5,731 nucleotides of DNA from DATKIY01 sp035543875 (GTDB taxonomy: Bacteria > Actinomycetota > Actinomycetes > JAHEKZ01). Of the stretch, positions 1-5,066 are shown piece after piece (positions within the stretch are counted from its first letter, which is position 1; each line of letters opens with the position of its first letter). The position numbers and the translations under genes are program-made. The stretch lies in contig DATKIY010000199.1 in the NCBI GenBank assembly GCA_035543875.1, forward strand, positions 1 through 5,731, in the 5' to 3' direction. Under the pieces are notes generated by a model that saw only the letters and a program-made list of their open reading frames with translations, was not told the DNA's origin and made no database searches.

Positions 1-1
1 G

Positions 2-151
2 GAGGATCTAGGACTTGCCTGGCAGCAGCTAACGCGCTCGCCCATCGGTCCCGCCTTCACGTCTGCCAGCACGCTGCTCGGCGTCGCACAGCTCGGCTAT
101 CCCGACCAATTAGTCGAGGTCGAACTCACGGCGGCGCTTGCGGACGACTGA
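2..151 (+). CDS. RidA/YjgF/Rid-family protein, C-terminal fragment (5' end outside window)
   Basis: The second reading frame is open from the left edge to a TGA at 149-151 and gives 49 residues. The fragment contains a TSASTLLGVAQLG stretch followed by QLVEVELTAAL. This matches the usual end of Rid (YjgF/YER057c/UK114) proteins, where a P-x-R/S-T-x-x-x-V segment is followed by the last beta strand, LVEIE-x-x-A. Rid proteins are small trimeric enzymes; the archetype RidA hydrolyses reactive enamine/imine intermediates from PLP enzymes, but many homologues have other or unknown roles. The canonical Arg that binds the substrate carboxylate in RidA, normally in the R-x-T/S part of this segment, appears as Ser here (SASTLLGV). 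That hints at a non-archetypal Rid subgroup, although the alignment was made by eye on a fragment. The start, the length and any operon partner lie outside the window. Confidence 0.68.
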   Translation, partial: EDLGLAWQQLTRSPIGPAFTSASTLLGVAQLGYPDQLVEVELTAALADD

Positions 152-426
152 GATCGGATCAGACGGGATTGCTCCCGCTGACTATTGCGACTCAAGGCTC
201 GCGGCTCGACGTGGAGACCTTGGCACCCAACGAGCTAAGTCTGCCGATCCAAGACATCGCACAATCGTTCAAACGCGATGCAACATTGCAAGGACCACAC
301 TGTTTCTAAGCCACCCGCACACTCCCTAGCCTCGATCGTCACCCGCCTCGACGACGAACCGGGGGCAGAACATTCGACTAGGCAGCTCCGAACCGGCATT
401 ATCGTCCGTGAGCTGAGGAGTGGGTC
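152..426. other. Intergenic stretch without a convincing gene
   Basis: These 275 bases lie between the Rid-like gene and the small membrane protein gene. The plus-strand ORFs beginning at 138 and 278 have no Shine-Dalgarno sequence, and their compositions resemble no protein family. The first plus frame stays open from the window edge to a TAA at 307-309, but it has no ATG and half of that run is the shadow of the Rid-like gene. I see no tRNA, strong hairpin with a T-run, or clear sigma-70 promoter. A TANNNT-type hexamer (TATCGT, about 399-404) lies about 25 bases before the next start, but no -35 element stands at a suitable distance. Confidence 0.5.
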
Positions 427-651
427 ATGGGTCAGTCGCGAAGAGTTCTCGCTGTCACGGCGCTAGCAGCGGCAACTGTCGGGATCGTGGTGGTCGTCGT
501 CATCAAAGCCAGAAAAATGCGGGACGTGGCAATACAGGTTGCTGACGACATTGAAACCGAGCTCGGCGACCTCGACCGAGTAACAAGGGCAGCAGTTATC
601 GCAAAACTTTCTGCGGACACGGTTAAGGACATCAAAGCGCGAACCTCGTAG
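427..651 (+). CDS. Small single-pass membrane protein, function unknown
   Basis: A 74-residue protein that I do not recognise as a named family. It starts with a short basic segment (GQSRR), then one hydrophobic helix at about residues 7-26 with a run of five valines, then a basic anchor (KARK). The rest is a charged, probably helical tail of about 45 residues (DDIETELGDLDRV and onwards). The basic residues on both sides of the helix leave the topology undecided. There is no lipobox and no obvious signal-peptidase site. The start is well supported: GAGGAG at 415-420 lies 6 bases before the ATG. Codon use is GC-biased at third positions, as expected for a real gene. The next gene begins 39 bases downstream on the same strand with its own ribosome site, so the two may share a transcript and a membrane-related role. 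Small open frames like this are often missed by annotation. Confidence 0.7.
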   Translation: MGQSRRVLAVTALAAATVGIVVVVVIKARKMRDVAIQVADDIETELGDLDRVTRAAVIAKLSADTVKDIKARTS

Positions 652-690
652 CCACGAGCCGACACAGTCAAACACTGGACGGAGACCAAG

Positions 691-1425
691 GTGGATTCCA
701 CACGAAGAACCGCGCTCATTGCCGGCGTTCTGTTCCTGATCACATTCGTCGCCTCTATTCCAGCAGTTTTCTGGTCCTACGCCACGGTGCTGGACGACGT
801 CAACTACGTCATCGGTTCTGGCGGGAACACGCGCATCGCATCAGGCGCGTTGCTCGAGATGGTTGTCATCGTCGCGAACATCGGCACGGCCGTCGTGCTA
901 TTCCCAATCCTCAAACGGCAGAATGAAACGCTGGCCCTCAGTTACGTAGCAGCCAGAATCATCGAGAGCACATTCATCGCCGTCGGAATCCTCAGTCTTC
1001 TCACTATTGTCACGCTGCAGCAGAAGTTCGCGGACGGTGCTACCGGCGATGAGGGAACTTTCGTCACGGCTGGCCAGTCGCTCGTCGCGACCCATGATTG
1101 GACGTTCATTCTCGGACCGGGATTCATTGTCGGGATCGGGAACGGACTGATCCTGGGATACCTGATGTACACGTCGGGTTTAGTGCCACGACGAATGGCG
1201 ATGTTGGGCCTGATCGGCGGTCCACTCATCATCATTTCGGGGATCGCCGTGTTGTTCGACGTGATCGAGCCAGGCGGTCCGGCGCAGGCAATCGCGACGA
1301 TCCCGGAATTCTTCTGGGAGCTGTTCCTTGGCCTTTACCTCACGTTCAAGGGGTTCAAGCCGGCGCCAATCATCACTGGCGATCACGGACGCCCGGGAGT
1401 CACCGCAAGCCCAGCCACTGGGTAA
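691..1425 (+). CDS. DUF4386-type six-helix integral membrane protein
   Basis: A 244-residue polytopic membrane protein. Hydrophobic segments lie at about residues 8-29, 49-72, 84-109, 136-161, 168-190 and 201-220, followed by a short polar tail rich in Pro/Gly. The opening pattern (R-x-A-L-I-A-G-V-L-F-L-I-T-F), the ALLEMVV and AARIIEST helices, the FILGPGF segment and the final PEFFWELFLGLYLTFKGF closely resemble DUF4386 proteins, which are widespread in Actinobacteria and Firmicutes and have no established function. The length of about 230-250 residues is normal for the family. The start is GTG at 691, with GGAG at 681-684 placed 6 bases upstream; no in-frame ATG lies before the first helix. 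It probably forms a short operon with the small membrane protein upstream. No catalytic motif, transporter signature or binding site is visible, so no substrate should be inferred. Confidence 0.8.
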   Translation: MDSTRRTALIAGVLFLITFVASIPAVFWSYATVLDDVNYVIGSGGNTRIASGALLEMVVIVANIGTAVVLFPILKRQNETLALSYVAARIIESTFIAVGILSLLTIVTLQQKFADGATGDEGTFVTAGQSLVATHDWTFILGPGFIVGIGNGLILGYLMYTSGLVPRRMAMLGLIGGPLIIISGIAVLFDVIEPGGPAQAIATIPEFFWELFLGLYLTFKGFKPAPIITGDHGRPGVTASPATG

Positions 1426-1489
1426 TTTGGTCCGATTGCGACACACCCCTAGCGCTTCTAGGCGGATCGGCGCATGCTGGCCGACGTGC

Positions 1490-1502
1490 CCCCGTCACGG
1501 GG
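1490..1502 (+). terminator. Short GC hairpin between the DUF4386 and barrel-protein genes (weak, uncertain role)
   Basis: CCCCG (1490-1494) can pair with CGGGG (1498-1502) around a TCA loop. The hairpin lies 65 bases after the upstream stop and 31 bases before the next start. No T-run follows (CGGGGTGTTGC), so it is not a classic intrinsic terminator. Actinobacteria often lack the T-tail, so weak termination or a 5'-leader structure for the next gene is possible. Confidence 0.2.
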
Positions 1503-1521
1503 CGGGGTGTTGCAACCAGCC

Positions 1522-1526
1522 GGAGG
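1522..1526 (+). promoter_or_regulatory. Ribosome binding site that decides the GTG start of the barrel protein
   Basis: GGAGG at 1522-1526 is a full Shine-Dalgarno core. It is 7 bases from GTG 1534 and 13 bases from ATG 1540, while the upstream in-frame ATG at 1474 lies before it and has no comparable site. This spacing favours GTG 1534 over both alternatives. Confidence 0.65.
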
Positions 1527-1533
1527 TACAACT

Positions 1534-2124
1534 GTGTTCATGCAGATCATCCAGGGCAAGGTCCGTGACAAAGACCTCTTGCAGAGCCAGGTGGAGCGGT
1601 GGCGCACGGACGTCAAGCCGGGGGCCAAGGGCTACCTCGGGACCACCAGCGGATTTACGCCAGACGGCCAATATGTCGTGCTCGTACGTTTCGAGTCCGA
1701 AGACTCTGCTCGCGCCAACAGCGACCGTCCAGAGCAGGGCACGTGGTGGGGACAGACTGCGGCCGCGTTCGACGGTGAGCCCACCTTCATCGACTGCGCA
1801 ACCGTTGACACCATGTTCGGCGGCGGCTCAAACGAGGCAGGTTTCGTCCAGGTGATGCACGGTCGGGCCAAGGATCAGGAGGCGATGCGAACAGCTGGTC
1901 GATCCATGGAGGACGAACTGCGTGGGATGCGTCCCGACATTCTCGGCGGGATCGTTGGCTGGCACGGCGACCGCAACTTCGTCCAGGCCATGTACTTCAT
2001 CTCCGAAGACACCGCACGCAAGGGTGAGCAGGAGATGTCCAATGACCCGCAGATGGACGACTGGGGTCAGATGCTTGACGGTGAAATCACCTTCCTCGAC
2101 CTTCCGGAGCCCGAGTTCGACTAG
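1534..2124 (+). CDS. Tandem two-domain dimeric alpha/beta-barrel (ABM/ferredoxin-like fold) protein
   Basis: From GTG 1534 the protein has 196 residues and consists of two homologous halves. Repeat 1 covers about residues 3-88 (MQIIQGKVRD to GEPTFIDC) and repeat 2 about residues 103-190 (VQVMHGRAKD to GEITFLDL), joined by a Gly-rich linker (FGGGSNEAG). Matching landmarks are QIIQGKV-RDK/QVMHGRA-KDQ, RFESEDSAR/YFISEDTAR and FDGEPTFID/LDGEITFLD. The beta-alpha-beta-beta-alpha-beta pattern of each half, with a W-x-x-x-x-x-x-DG-E-x-TF ending, fits antibiotic-biosynthesis-monooxygenase-like or stress-responsive barrel domains, which are known to pair two copies into a closed barrel. Actinobacteria carry many such proteins of unknown function. 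No haem- or flavin-binding motif is evident; a redox or small-ligand role is only a guess. The gene stands 108 bases after the DUF4386 gene and converges on the reductase gene with 7 bases between stops. Starting at ATG 1474 would add 20 residues that do not fit the fold. Confidence 0.72.
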   Translation: MFMQIIQGKVRDKDLLQSQVERWRTDVKPGAKGYLGTTSGFTPDGQYVVLVRFESEDSARANSDRPEQGTWWGQTAAAFDGEPTFIDCATVDTMFGGGSNEAGFVQVMHGRAKDQEAMRTAGRSMEDELRGMRPDILGGIVGWHGDRNFVQAMYFISEDTARKGEQEMSNDPQMDDWGQMLDGEITFLDLPEPEFD

Positions 2125-2131
2125 ACGTCCA

Positions 2132-2860
2132 TCAGCTGCTTGGCCCGAAACGTTCAACTCGAACGTCCGTCGCGGGCAGACCGATATCGACCAGTAGTCG
2201 GCTGGCTGTCTCGGCGAACCCAGCAGATCCGCAGACATAGCAAGTCTGCCCTTCGCGCACGAACGGTTGTAGGTCTGATGCCGCAATGCGTCCCGCTGCA
2301 CGCCCGGAGGGACTCCTCTCCCGCGACAGCACGATCGCGTTACATCCGGCAAGGATCTCATCGACGTACGGCAGATCGGAGCGATGTCTTGCGGCTGCAA
2401 CTAGGCATACAAGGTCACGCGCTCCAGTCTCGCGTGCATGTCGCAACATCGAGACCAGCGGCACAACTCCGGTTCCTCCACCGACCGCTAACGCAGGTGA
2501 TGCACCGTCCCAGACAAACCATCCGCCGATTGGCCCGCGAACCTCAAGTTCGTCACCCACCTGGATGCCGTCTGCTAGGAAGCCGGAAACCTCTCCATCC
2601 GCCAGTTCCTCGACGCAAAGCTCTACGGCATCGTCTGACGGAGCAGACGCCACCGAGTACGAGCGCGAAGCCGTGTAGCCATCCTCCGCAGTAAGTCTGA
2701 CCACATAGTGCTGGCCTGGCAGGTGCGGGATCCGGTCGTCAACATCGAGGCGCAGGATGACGTAGCGCGGTGCTGGGCGAGACACCGACAAAACAACACT
2801 GCGCCGCCAGCCACCGCTAGGCGCTGCGGTATTCGCGCGCAAGAGGTCCACGTCAGTCAC
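2132..2860 (-). CDS. FNR-type flavin/NAD(P)H ferredoxin reductase-like protein
   Basis: A 242-residue oxidoreductase with the two-domain ferredoxin-NADP+ reductase layout. The N-terminal FAD-binding barrel (about residues 18-112) contains PGQHY (48-52) and the flavin-contacting R-x-Y-S motif as RSYS (66-69). The NAD(P)-binding domain (about 120-240) has the glycine-rich GGGTGVVPL (127-135), the YVCGSAGF segment (208-215) and the terminal VERFGP (235-240). No CxxxxCxxC [2Fe-2S] domain is attached, unlike phthalate-dioxygenase-type reductases, so electrons would go to a separate partner. The GTG start lies inside the end of the upstream sulfite-oxidase-like gene (GTGACTGA overlap, 8 bases) with no strong ribosome site, implying translational coupling. 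In Actinobacteria this type of reductase is regularly found beside the small sulfite-oxidase-like protein. I infer that it passes NAD(P)H electrons to or from the Mo centre in the cytoplasm. Cofactor preference cannot be decided by eye. Confidence 0.88.
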   Translation of the reverse strand: MTDVDLLRANTAAPSGGWRRSVVLSVSRPAPRYVILRLDVDDRIPHLPGQHYVVRLTAEDGYTASRSYSVASAPSDDAVELCVEELADGEVSGFLADGIQVGDELEVRGPIGGWFVWDGASPALAVGGGTGVVPLVSMLRHARETGARDLVCLVAAARHRSDLPYVDEILAGCNAIVLSRERSPSGRAAGRIAASDLQPFVREGQTCYVCGSAGFAETASRLLVDIGLPATDVRVERFGPSS

Positions 2861-3458
2861 CCGTGTATCGCTGCTCGCGCCACGGGTCGCCGCGATTGTG
2901 ATAGCCGTTGCGCTCCCAGAACCCTGGTTGATCGTTCTGCATCAGGGTGAGGCGCGTCACCCACTTCGCGCTCTTCCAGAAGTAAAGGTGCGGCACGAGA
3001 AGTCGTGCCGGGCCACCGTGCTCATGCGGGATGGGATGACCTTCGTGCGACCAAGCCACCCAAGCTTTTCCGCCGCGCAAGTCATCAAGTGGCAGGTTCG
3101 TGGTGTATCCAGTAGTTGAAGTGGCCATGACAAAAGCGGCGTCCGGTAAGGGCGACGCGGCGTCCAGCAGCGTGTCGACGCTTACACCGCTAAACGAAGT
3201 TCCGAGCTTGGACCAGGTCGTCACGCAGTGGATGTCGCCGCGGAACTCCGACTGAGGCAGTGCGTGAGCCTGATCCCACGACCATTCCGAGCGCGTTGCG
3301 ACGAGACCATCTACCGTGATGTTCCACGATTGCGGATCGAGCGACGGGGTCACCTCAGCAGTGAGCACGGGCCAGTCGTCACCGACGTCGTACTGACCCG
3401 GAGGAAGTCGAGCATCTCGATCTCGGCGGCGTCCCATGAACCCGCGCGTTGTTGTCAT
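2853..3458 (-). CDS. Sulfite-oxidase-like molybdopterin-dependent oxidoreductase (cytoplasmic, catalytic domain only)
   Basis: A 201-residue protein consisting of just the Mo-cofactor (oxidoreductase molybdopterin-binding) domain of the sulfite oxidase/MsrP superfamily. It opens with RGFMGRRR and LPPGQY, followed by WPVLTAEVTP and the WNITVDGLV strand. The Mo-ligating cysteine is Cys78 in DIHCVTTWSKLG (75-86). Further family hallmarks are TGYTTNLPL (116-124), HEHGGPARLLVPHLYFWKSA (145-164) and NGYHNRGDPWREQRY near the end. The haem b5 and dimerisation domains of animal sulfite oxidase are absent, and no Tat signal (SRRxFLK followed by a hydrophobic stretch) is present, so unlike periplasmic MsrP it should stay in the cytoplasm. 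About 200 residues is the normal length for this actinobacterial group. The physiological substrate is not established to my knowledge. It is the first gene of a two-gene operon with the flavin reductase, overlapping it by 8 bases. Confidence 0.9.
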   Translation of the reverse strand: MTTTRGFMGRRRDRDARLPPGQYDVGDDWPVLTAEVTPSLDPQSWNITVDGLVATRSEWSWDQAHALPQSEFRGDIHCVTTWSKLGTSFSGVSVDTLLDAASPLPDAAFVMATSTTGYTTNLPLDDLRGGKAWVAWSHEGHPIPHEHGGPARLLVPHLYFWKSAKWVTRLTLMQNDQPGFWERNGYHNRGDPWREQRYTGD

Positions 3459-3635
3459 CGACCCACCTCTGTTGCTCGTGGAGCGGCGGTCCTGATTCTG
3501 GGTGCGACCACGATTTCTTAAGACAACAAACTTCCATTCCTCGACGACGACCGCAACGGCTGCGGCCTAGGTAAAGGGAATTTTCTGGCAGCTGACTCCC
3601 ACTCGAAGGTCGCTGGTCAGGACTACGGTGGCGTC
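3459..3635. other. Divergent intergenic region with presumed promoters for the Mo operon and the DUF664-DUF1905 operon
   Basis: These 177 bases separate two outward-facing operons and must hold both promoters, but I find no confident -35/-10 pair on either strand. An AT-richer island (about 3513-3535) centres on the 8-base palindrome TCTTAAGA (3516-3523), about 60 bases before the Mo-protein start, and could be a promoter or operator. A small hairpin is possible at 3551-3565 (CCGCA, 5-base loop, TGCGG). No known regulator site or riboswitch was recognised. Confidence 0.4.
3465..3469 (-). promoter_or_regulatory. Ribosome binding site fixing the start of the sulfite-oxidase-like gene
   Basis: Read on the minus strand, GAGGT (3469-3465, within AGAGGTGGGT) is 6 bases before ATG 3458. 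A second in-frame ATG at 3437 (MGRRR) lacks such a site, and starting there would remove the RGF segment that related proteins carry. The first ATG is therefore preferred. Confidence 0.6.
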
Positions 3636-4205
3636 ATGACGAACAGCGACATCACCCCAGACCCCCCATGGGAACCTCCACTCGCGGGCACCGAGACCGA
3701 GCACCTCATTGGGGCACTCGACCGACTGCGCACGACCTTCCGATGGAAGGCAGGCGGTCTCGACTCCGCCGGGCTACAGACCCGCATAGGCGCGTCTTCA
3801 CTGACCCTCGGCAGCCTGCTCAAACATCTTGCTCTTACCGAGGATTACGCCTTCACCAGCAAGCTGACAGGAGAGCCCCTCGGCGCGCCATGGGACACCA
3901 CAGACCTGACCGCCACCAACGACTGGGAGTTCACCTCCGCCGTCAACGACACTCCCGAACAGCTCTACGCAATCTGGGACGGTGCGGTCGCTCGTTCGCG
4001 TGCACGGCTCGACGCGGCGTTGACCGACGGCGGACTTGACCAACTCATCCACAGATCCGCCCCCGACGGCCGGCATGCCAGTCTGCGCCGACTCGTGTTC
4101 GACCTGGTCGAGGAGTACGGCCGGCACACCGGACAAGCCGACCTGCTTCGAGAGGCCGTTGACGGCATGGTCGGCGAGGACCCACCAGGCGACTGGCGTC
4201 CATGA
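3636..4205 (+). CDS. DUF664/DinB-superfamily protein (putative metal-dependent, thiol-transferase-like)
   Basis: A 189-residue protein of the DinB/YfiT four-helix-bundle superfamily, DUF664 branch. Supporting segments are the early WEPPLAGTE-x-EHLIGALDRLR helix, the SLTLGSLLKHLALTEDY helix carrying His64, an IWDGAVARSRARLD helix, and the diagnostic VEEYGRHTGQADLLREAVDG near the C-terminus carrying His164. In this superfamily three conserved His residues (or His plus other ligands) hold a divalent metal, and some actinobacterial members use mycothiol as the nucleophile. The position after the second His, often H in relatives (RH-x-GH), is Gln167 here, so the full metal triad is not certain. 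Length is close to the usual 165-190 residues. GGTGG at 3627-3631 precedes ATG 3636 by 4 bases. The stop overlaps the start of the DUF1905 gene (ATGA), so the two are translationally coupled. The actual substrate is unknown. Confidence 0.85.
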   Translation: MTNSDITPDPPWEPPLAGTETEHLIGALDRLRTTFRWKAGGLDSAGLQTRIGASSLTLGSLLKHLALTEDYAFTSKLTGEPLGAPWDTTDLTATNDWEFTSAVNDTPEQLYAIWDGAVARSRARLDAALTDGGLDQLIHRSAPDGRHASLRRLVFDLVEEYGRHTGQADLLREAVDGMVGEDPPGDWRP

Positions 4206-4489
4206 ACCTAAATTTCAGCGGCGAGATCTGGTTTTGGAAGGGTCCAGCGCCGTGGCACTTCATCACGGTTCCCGAGGAGGAGTGCCTTGAGCTGGAAGAA
4301 ACCGCTGCGTTCGTCACCTACGGGTGGGGAATGATTCCAGTTACGGCGCAGATCGGAGACACCGAGTGGAAGACGTCACTTTTTCCGAAGGATGGTCGCT
4401 ATATCGTGCCGCTGAAGACGTCGGTGCGGACGAGTGAGGGACTTGAAGTGGGCGACCTCGCCACGGTGAGTCTGACCGTTGATGCCTGA
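4202..4489 (+). CDS. DUF1905 domain protein (stand-alone)
   Basis: A 95-residue protein made up entirely of one DUF1905 domain. Diagnostic pieces are FSGEIWFWKGPAPWHFITVPEE (5-26, aromatic-rich opening), VTYGWGMIPVTAQIGDTEWKTS (38-59), LFPKDGRYIVPLK (60-72) and VRTSEGLEVGD (75-85). The order and spacing match the family throughout. DUF1905 forms a small beta barrel of unknown function; in many bacteria it is fused to a YdeI/OmpD-associated C-terminal segment, which is absent here. ATG 4202 overlaps the TGA of the DUF664 gene as ATGA and has no independent ribosome site of note, so it is probably translated by re-initiation after that gene. It ends 48 bases before the convergent lipoprotein gene; I see no convincing terminator hairpin in that gap. 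Confidence 0.85.
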   Translation: MNLNFSGEIWFWKGPAPWHFITVPEEECLELEETAAFVTYGWGMIPVTAQIGDTEWKTSLFPKDGRYIVPLKTSVRTSEGLEVGDLATVSLTVDA

Positions 4490-4537
4490 CCGTCTACCGG
4501 ACCACATGGTGTTGAACCGAACCGATTAAGCCGATCG

Positions 4538-4918
4538 CTAAGGGACCGGAATATGACAATTCGCCGTTGTGGTTTCGCCGGATCGAACGACGAACGTCTC
4601 CCAGTCGAGGCATTTGACTTGGTACGTCCCTGGTGAGAGCTCGAAACTAAACCGTCCCTGCGCGTCGGTGCTCGTGGTGCTGACAACTTTTGCGTCCGAT
4701 CTCACGGTGACACTCCAGTTGCGCGCCGGGTCATGGTGGAGGGCCGGCTGTCCTTGTAGGTTGACCGGTCCTCCCGACATCGTGACGAGTCCGGTAAGTG
4801 TTCCCTTCGCGAGCGTAGTTTGCTCAGTTTCGGTTGACGTGCTGCCAGTACACGCTGCGAGAGACGCAACTGAGCAGGTCAGCACCACAAGCGCACCAGC
4901 CAACACCACGCGACGCAT
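4538..4918 (-). CDS. Small lipoprotein with carboxypeptidase-regulatory-like (transthyretin-type) beta-sandwich
   Basis: A 126-residue secreted lipoprotein. The first 23 residues form a signal peptide: basic MRR, a hydrophobic core (about 4-19), then the lipobox LAAC with Cys23 as the lipidated residue, followed by a Ser/Thr-rich tether (TGSTSTETEQTT). The mature part begins with a GTLTGLVTMSGGP strand typical of carboxypeptidase-regulatory-like or prealbumin-like domains and contains the hallmark TDAQGRFSFELSPGTYQV (84-101). Cys103 and Cys121 could form a disulfide outside the membrane. Such domains usually bind or scaffold rather than catalyse; no active site is visible. The insert HHDPARNWSV between the first strands may be a specific loop. 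No Shine-Dalgarno is seen before ATG 4918, whereas a -10-like hexamer lies 6 bases upstream, so the transcript may be leaderless. It faces the DUF1905 gene convergently and follows the interrupted gene on the same strand after 148 bases. Confidence 0.8.
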   Translation of the reverse strand: MRRVVLAGALVVLTCSVASLAACTGSTSTETEQTTLAKGTLTGLVTMSGGPVNLQGQPALHHDPARNWSVTVRSDAKVVSTTSTDAQGRFSFELSPGTYQVKCLDWETFVVRSGETTTANCHIPVP

Positions 4919-4924
4919 GACACG

Positions 4925-4930
4925 AGTATG
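4925..4930 (-). promoter_or_regulatory. Possible -10 element giving a leaderless lipoprotein mRNA
   Basis: On the minus strand CATACT (4930-4925) matches the TATAAT/TANNNT -10 box imperfectly and ends 6 bases before ATG 4918, which would place transcription initiation at or next to the A of the ATG. Together with the missing ribosome site this is the arrangement of leaderless actinobacterial genes. The only -35-like hexamer, TTGCCG (4956-4951), is 20 bases away, longer than optimal, so the call is weak. Confidence 0.27.
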
Positions 4931-4955
4931 CCCTGGGAAACACTTACTGCCGGCA

Positions 4956-4973
4956 ACGTGCGAACAAGCACGT
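4956..4973. repeat. Inverted repeat ACGTGC-N6-GCACGT upstream of the lipoprotein gene (possible operator)
   Basis: ACGTGC (4956-4961) and GCACGT (4968-4973) are perfect 6-base inverted arms around GAACAA. The right arm continues into GCACGTGTGC, giving a second, overlapping CACGTG-centred near-palindrome (4968-4977). The centre is about 46 bases upstream of the lipoprotein ATG and overlaps the possible -35 region, a location suited to a dimeric transcription factor. Whether it binds anything is unknown. Confidence 0.3.
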
Positions 4974-5066
4974 GTGCAATCTCCAACTCGCGCATGATAG
5001 GAGAGCGTCAGTCAGTTTCCGCCGTTTATGGCCTTCTAAGTGACGGAAGCGCTCCGATCGCGGTGA

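Noticed and set aside
138..466. Two short plus-strand open frames (starting 138 and 278) in the left intergenic region
   Set aside because: Neither has a ribosome site or a recognisable sequence. The first starts inside the Rid-like gene and the second runs into the small membrane protein gene in another frame.
1098..1568. Plus-strand open frame overlapping the end of the DUF4386 gene and the barrel-protein start
   Set aside because: It is out of frame with two well-supported genes, its composition is Arg/His-rich, and it has no family resemblance.
2140..2694. Long plus-strand open frame of 184 codons opposite the flavin reductase gene
   Set aside because: It lies antisense to a gene with clear FAD and NAD(P) motifs. 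Its translation is rich in Arg/His/Pro with no recognisable fold and it has no ribosome site, so it is a frame shadow.
3551..3565. Hairpin CCGCA-loop-TGCGG as a terminator in the divergent region
   Set aside because: Both flanking operons point away from this region, so no transcript needs to end here, and no T-run follows the 5-base stem.
4569..4997. Plus-strand open frame opposite the lipoprotein gene
   Set aside because: The minus-strand reading has a signal peptide, a lipobox and domain motifs, while the plus-strand translation has none and lacks a ribosome site.
5050..5066. Small near-palindrome just past the stop of the interrupted gene (around GGAAGCGCTCC) as a terminator
   Set aside because: The stem is only 4-5 pairs including a possible G-T wobble, and no T-run follows on the minus strand.
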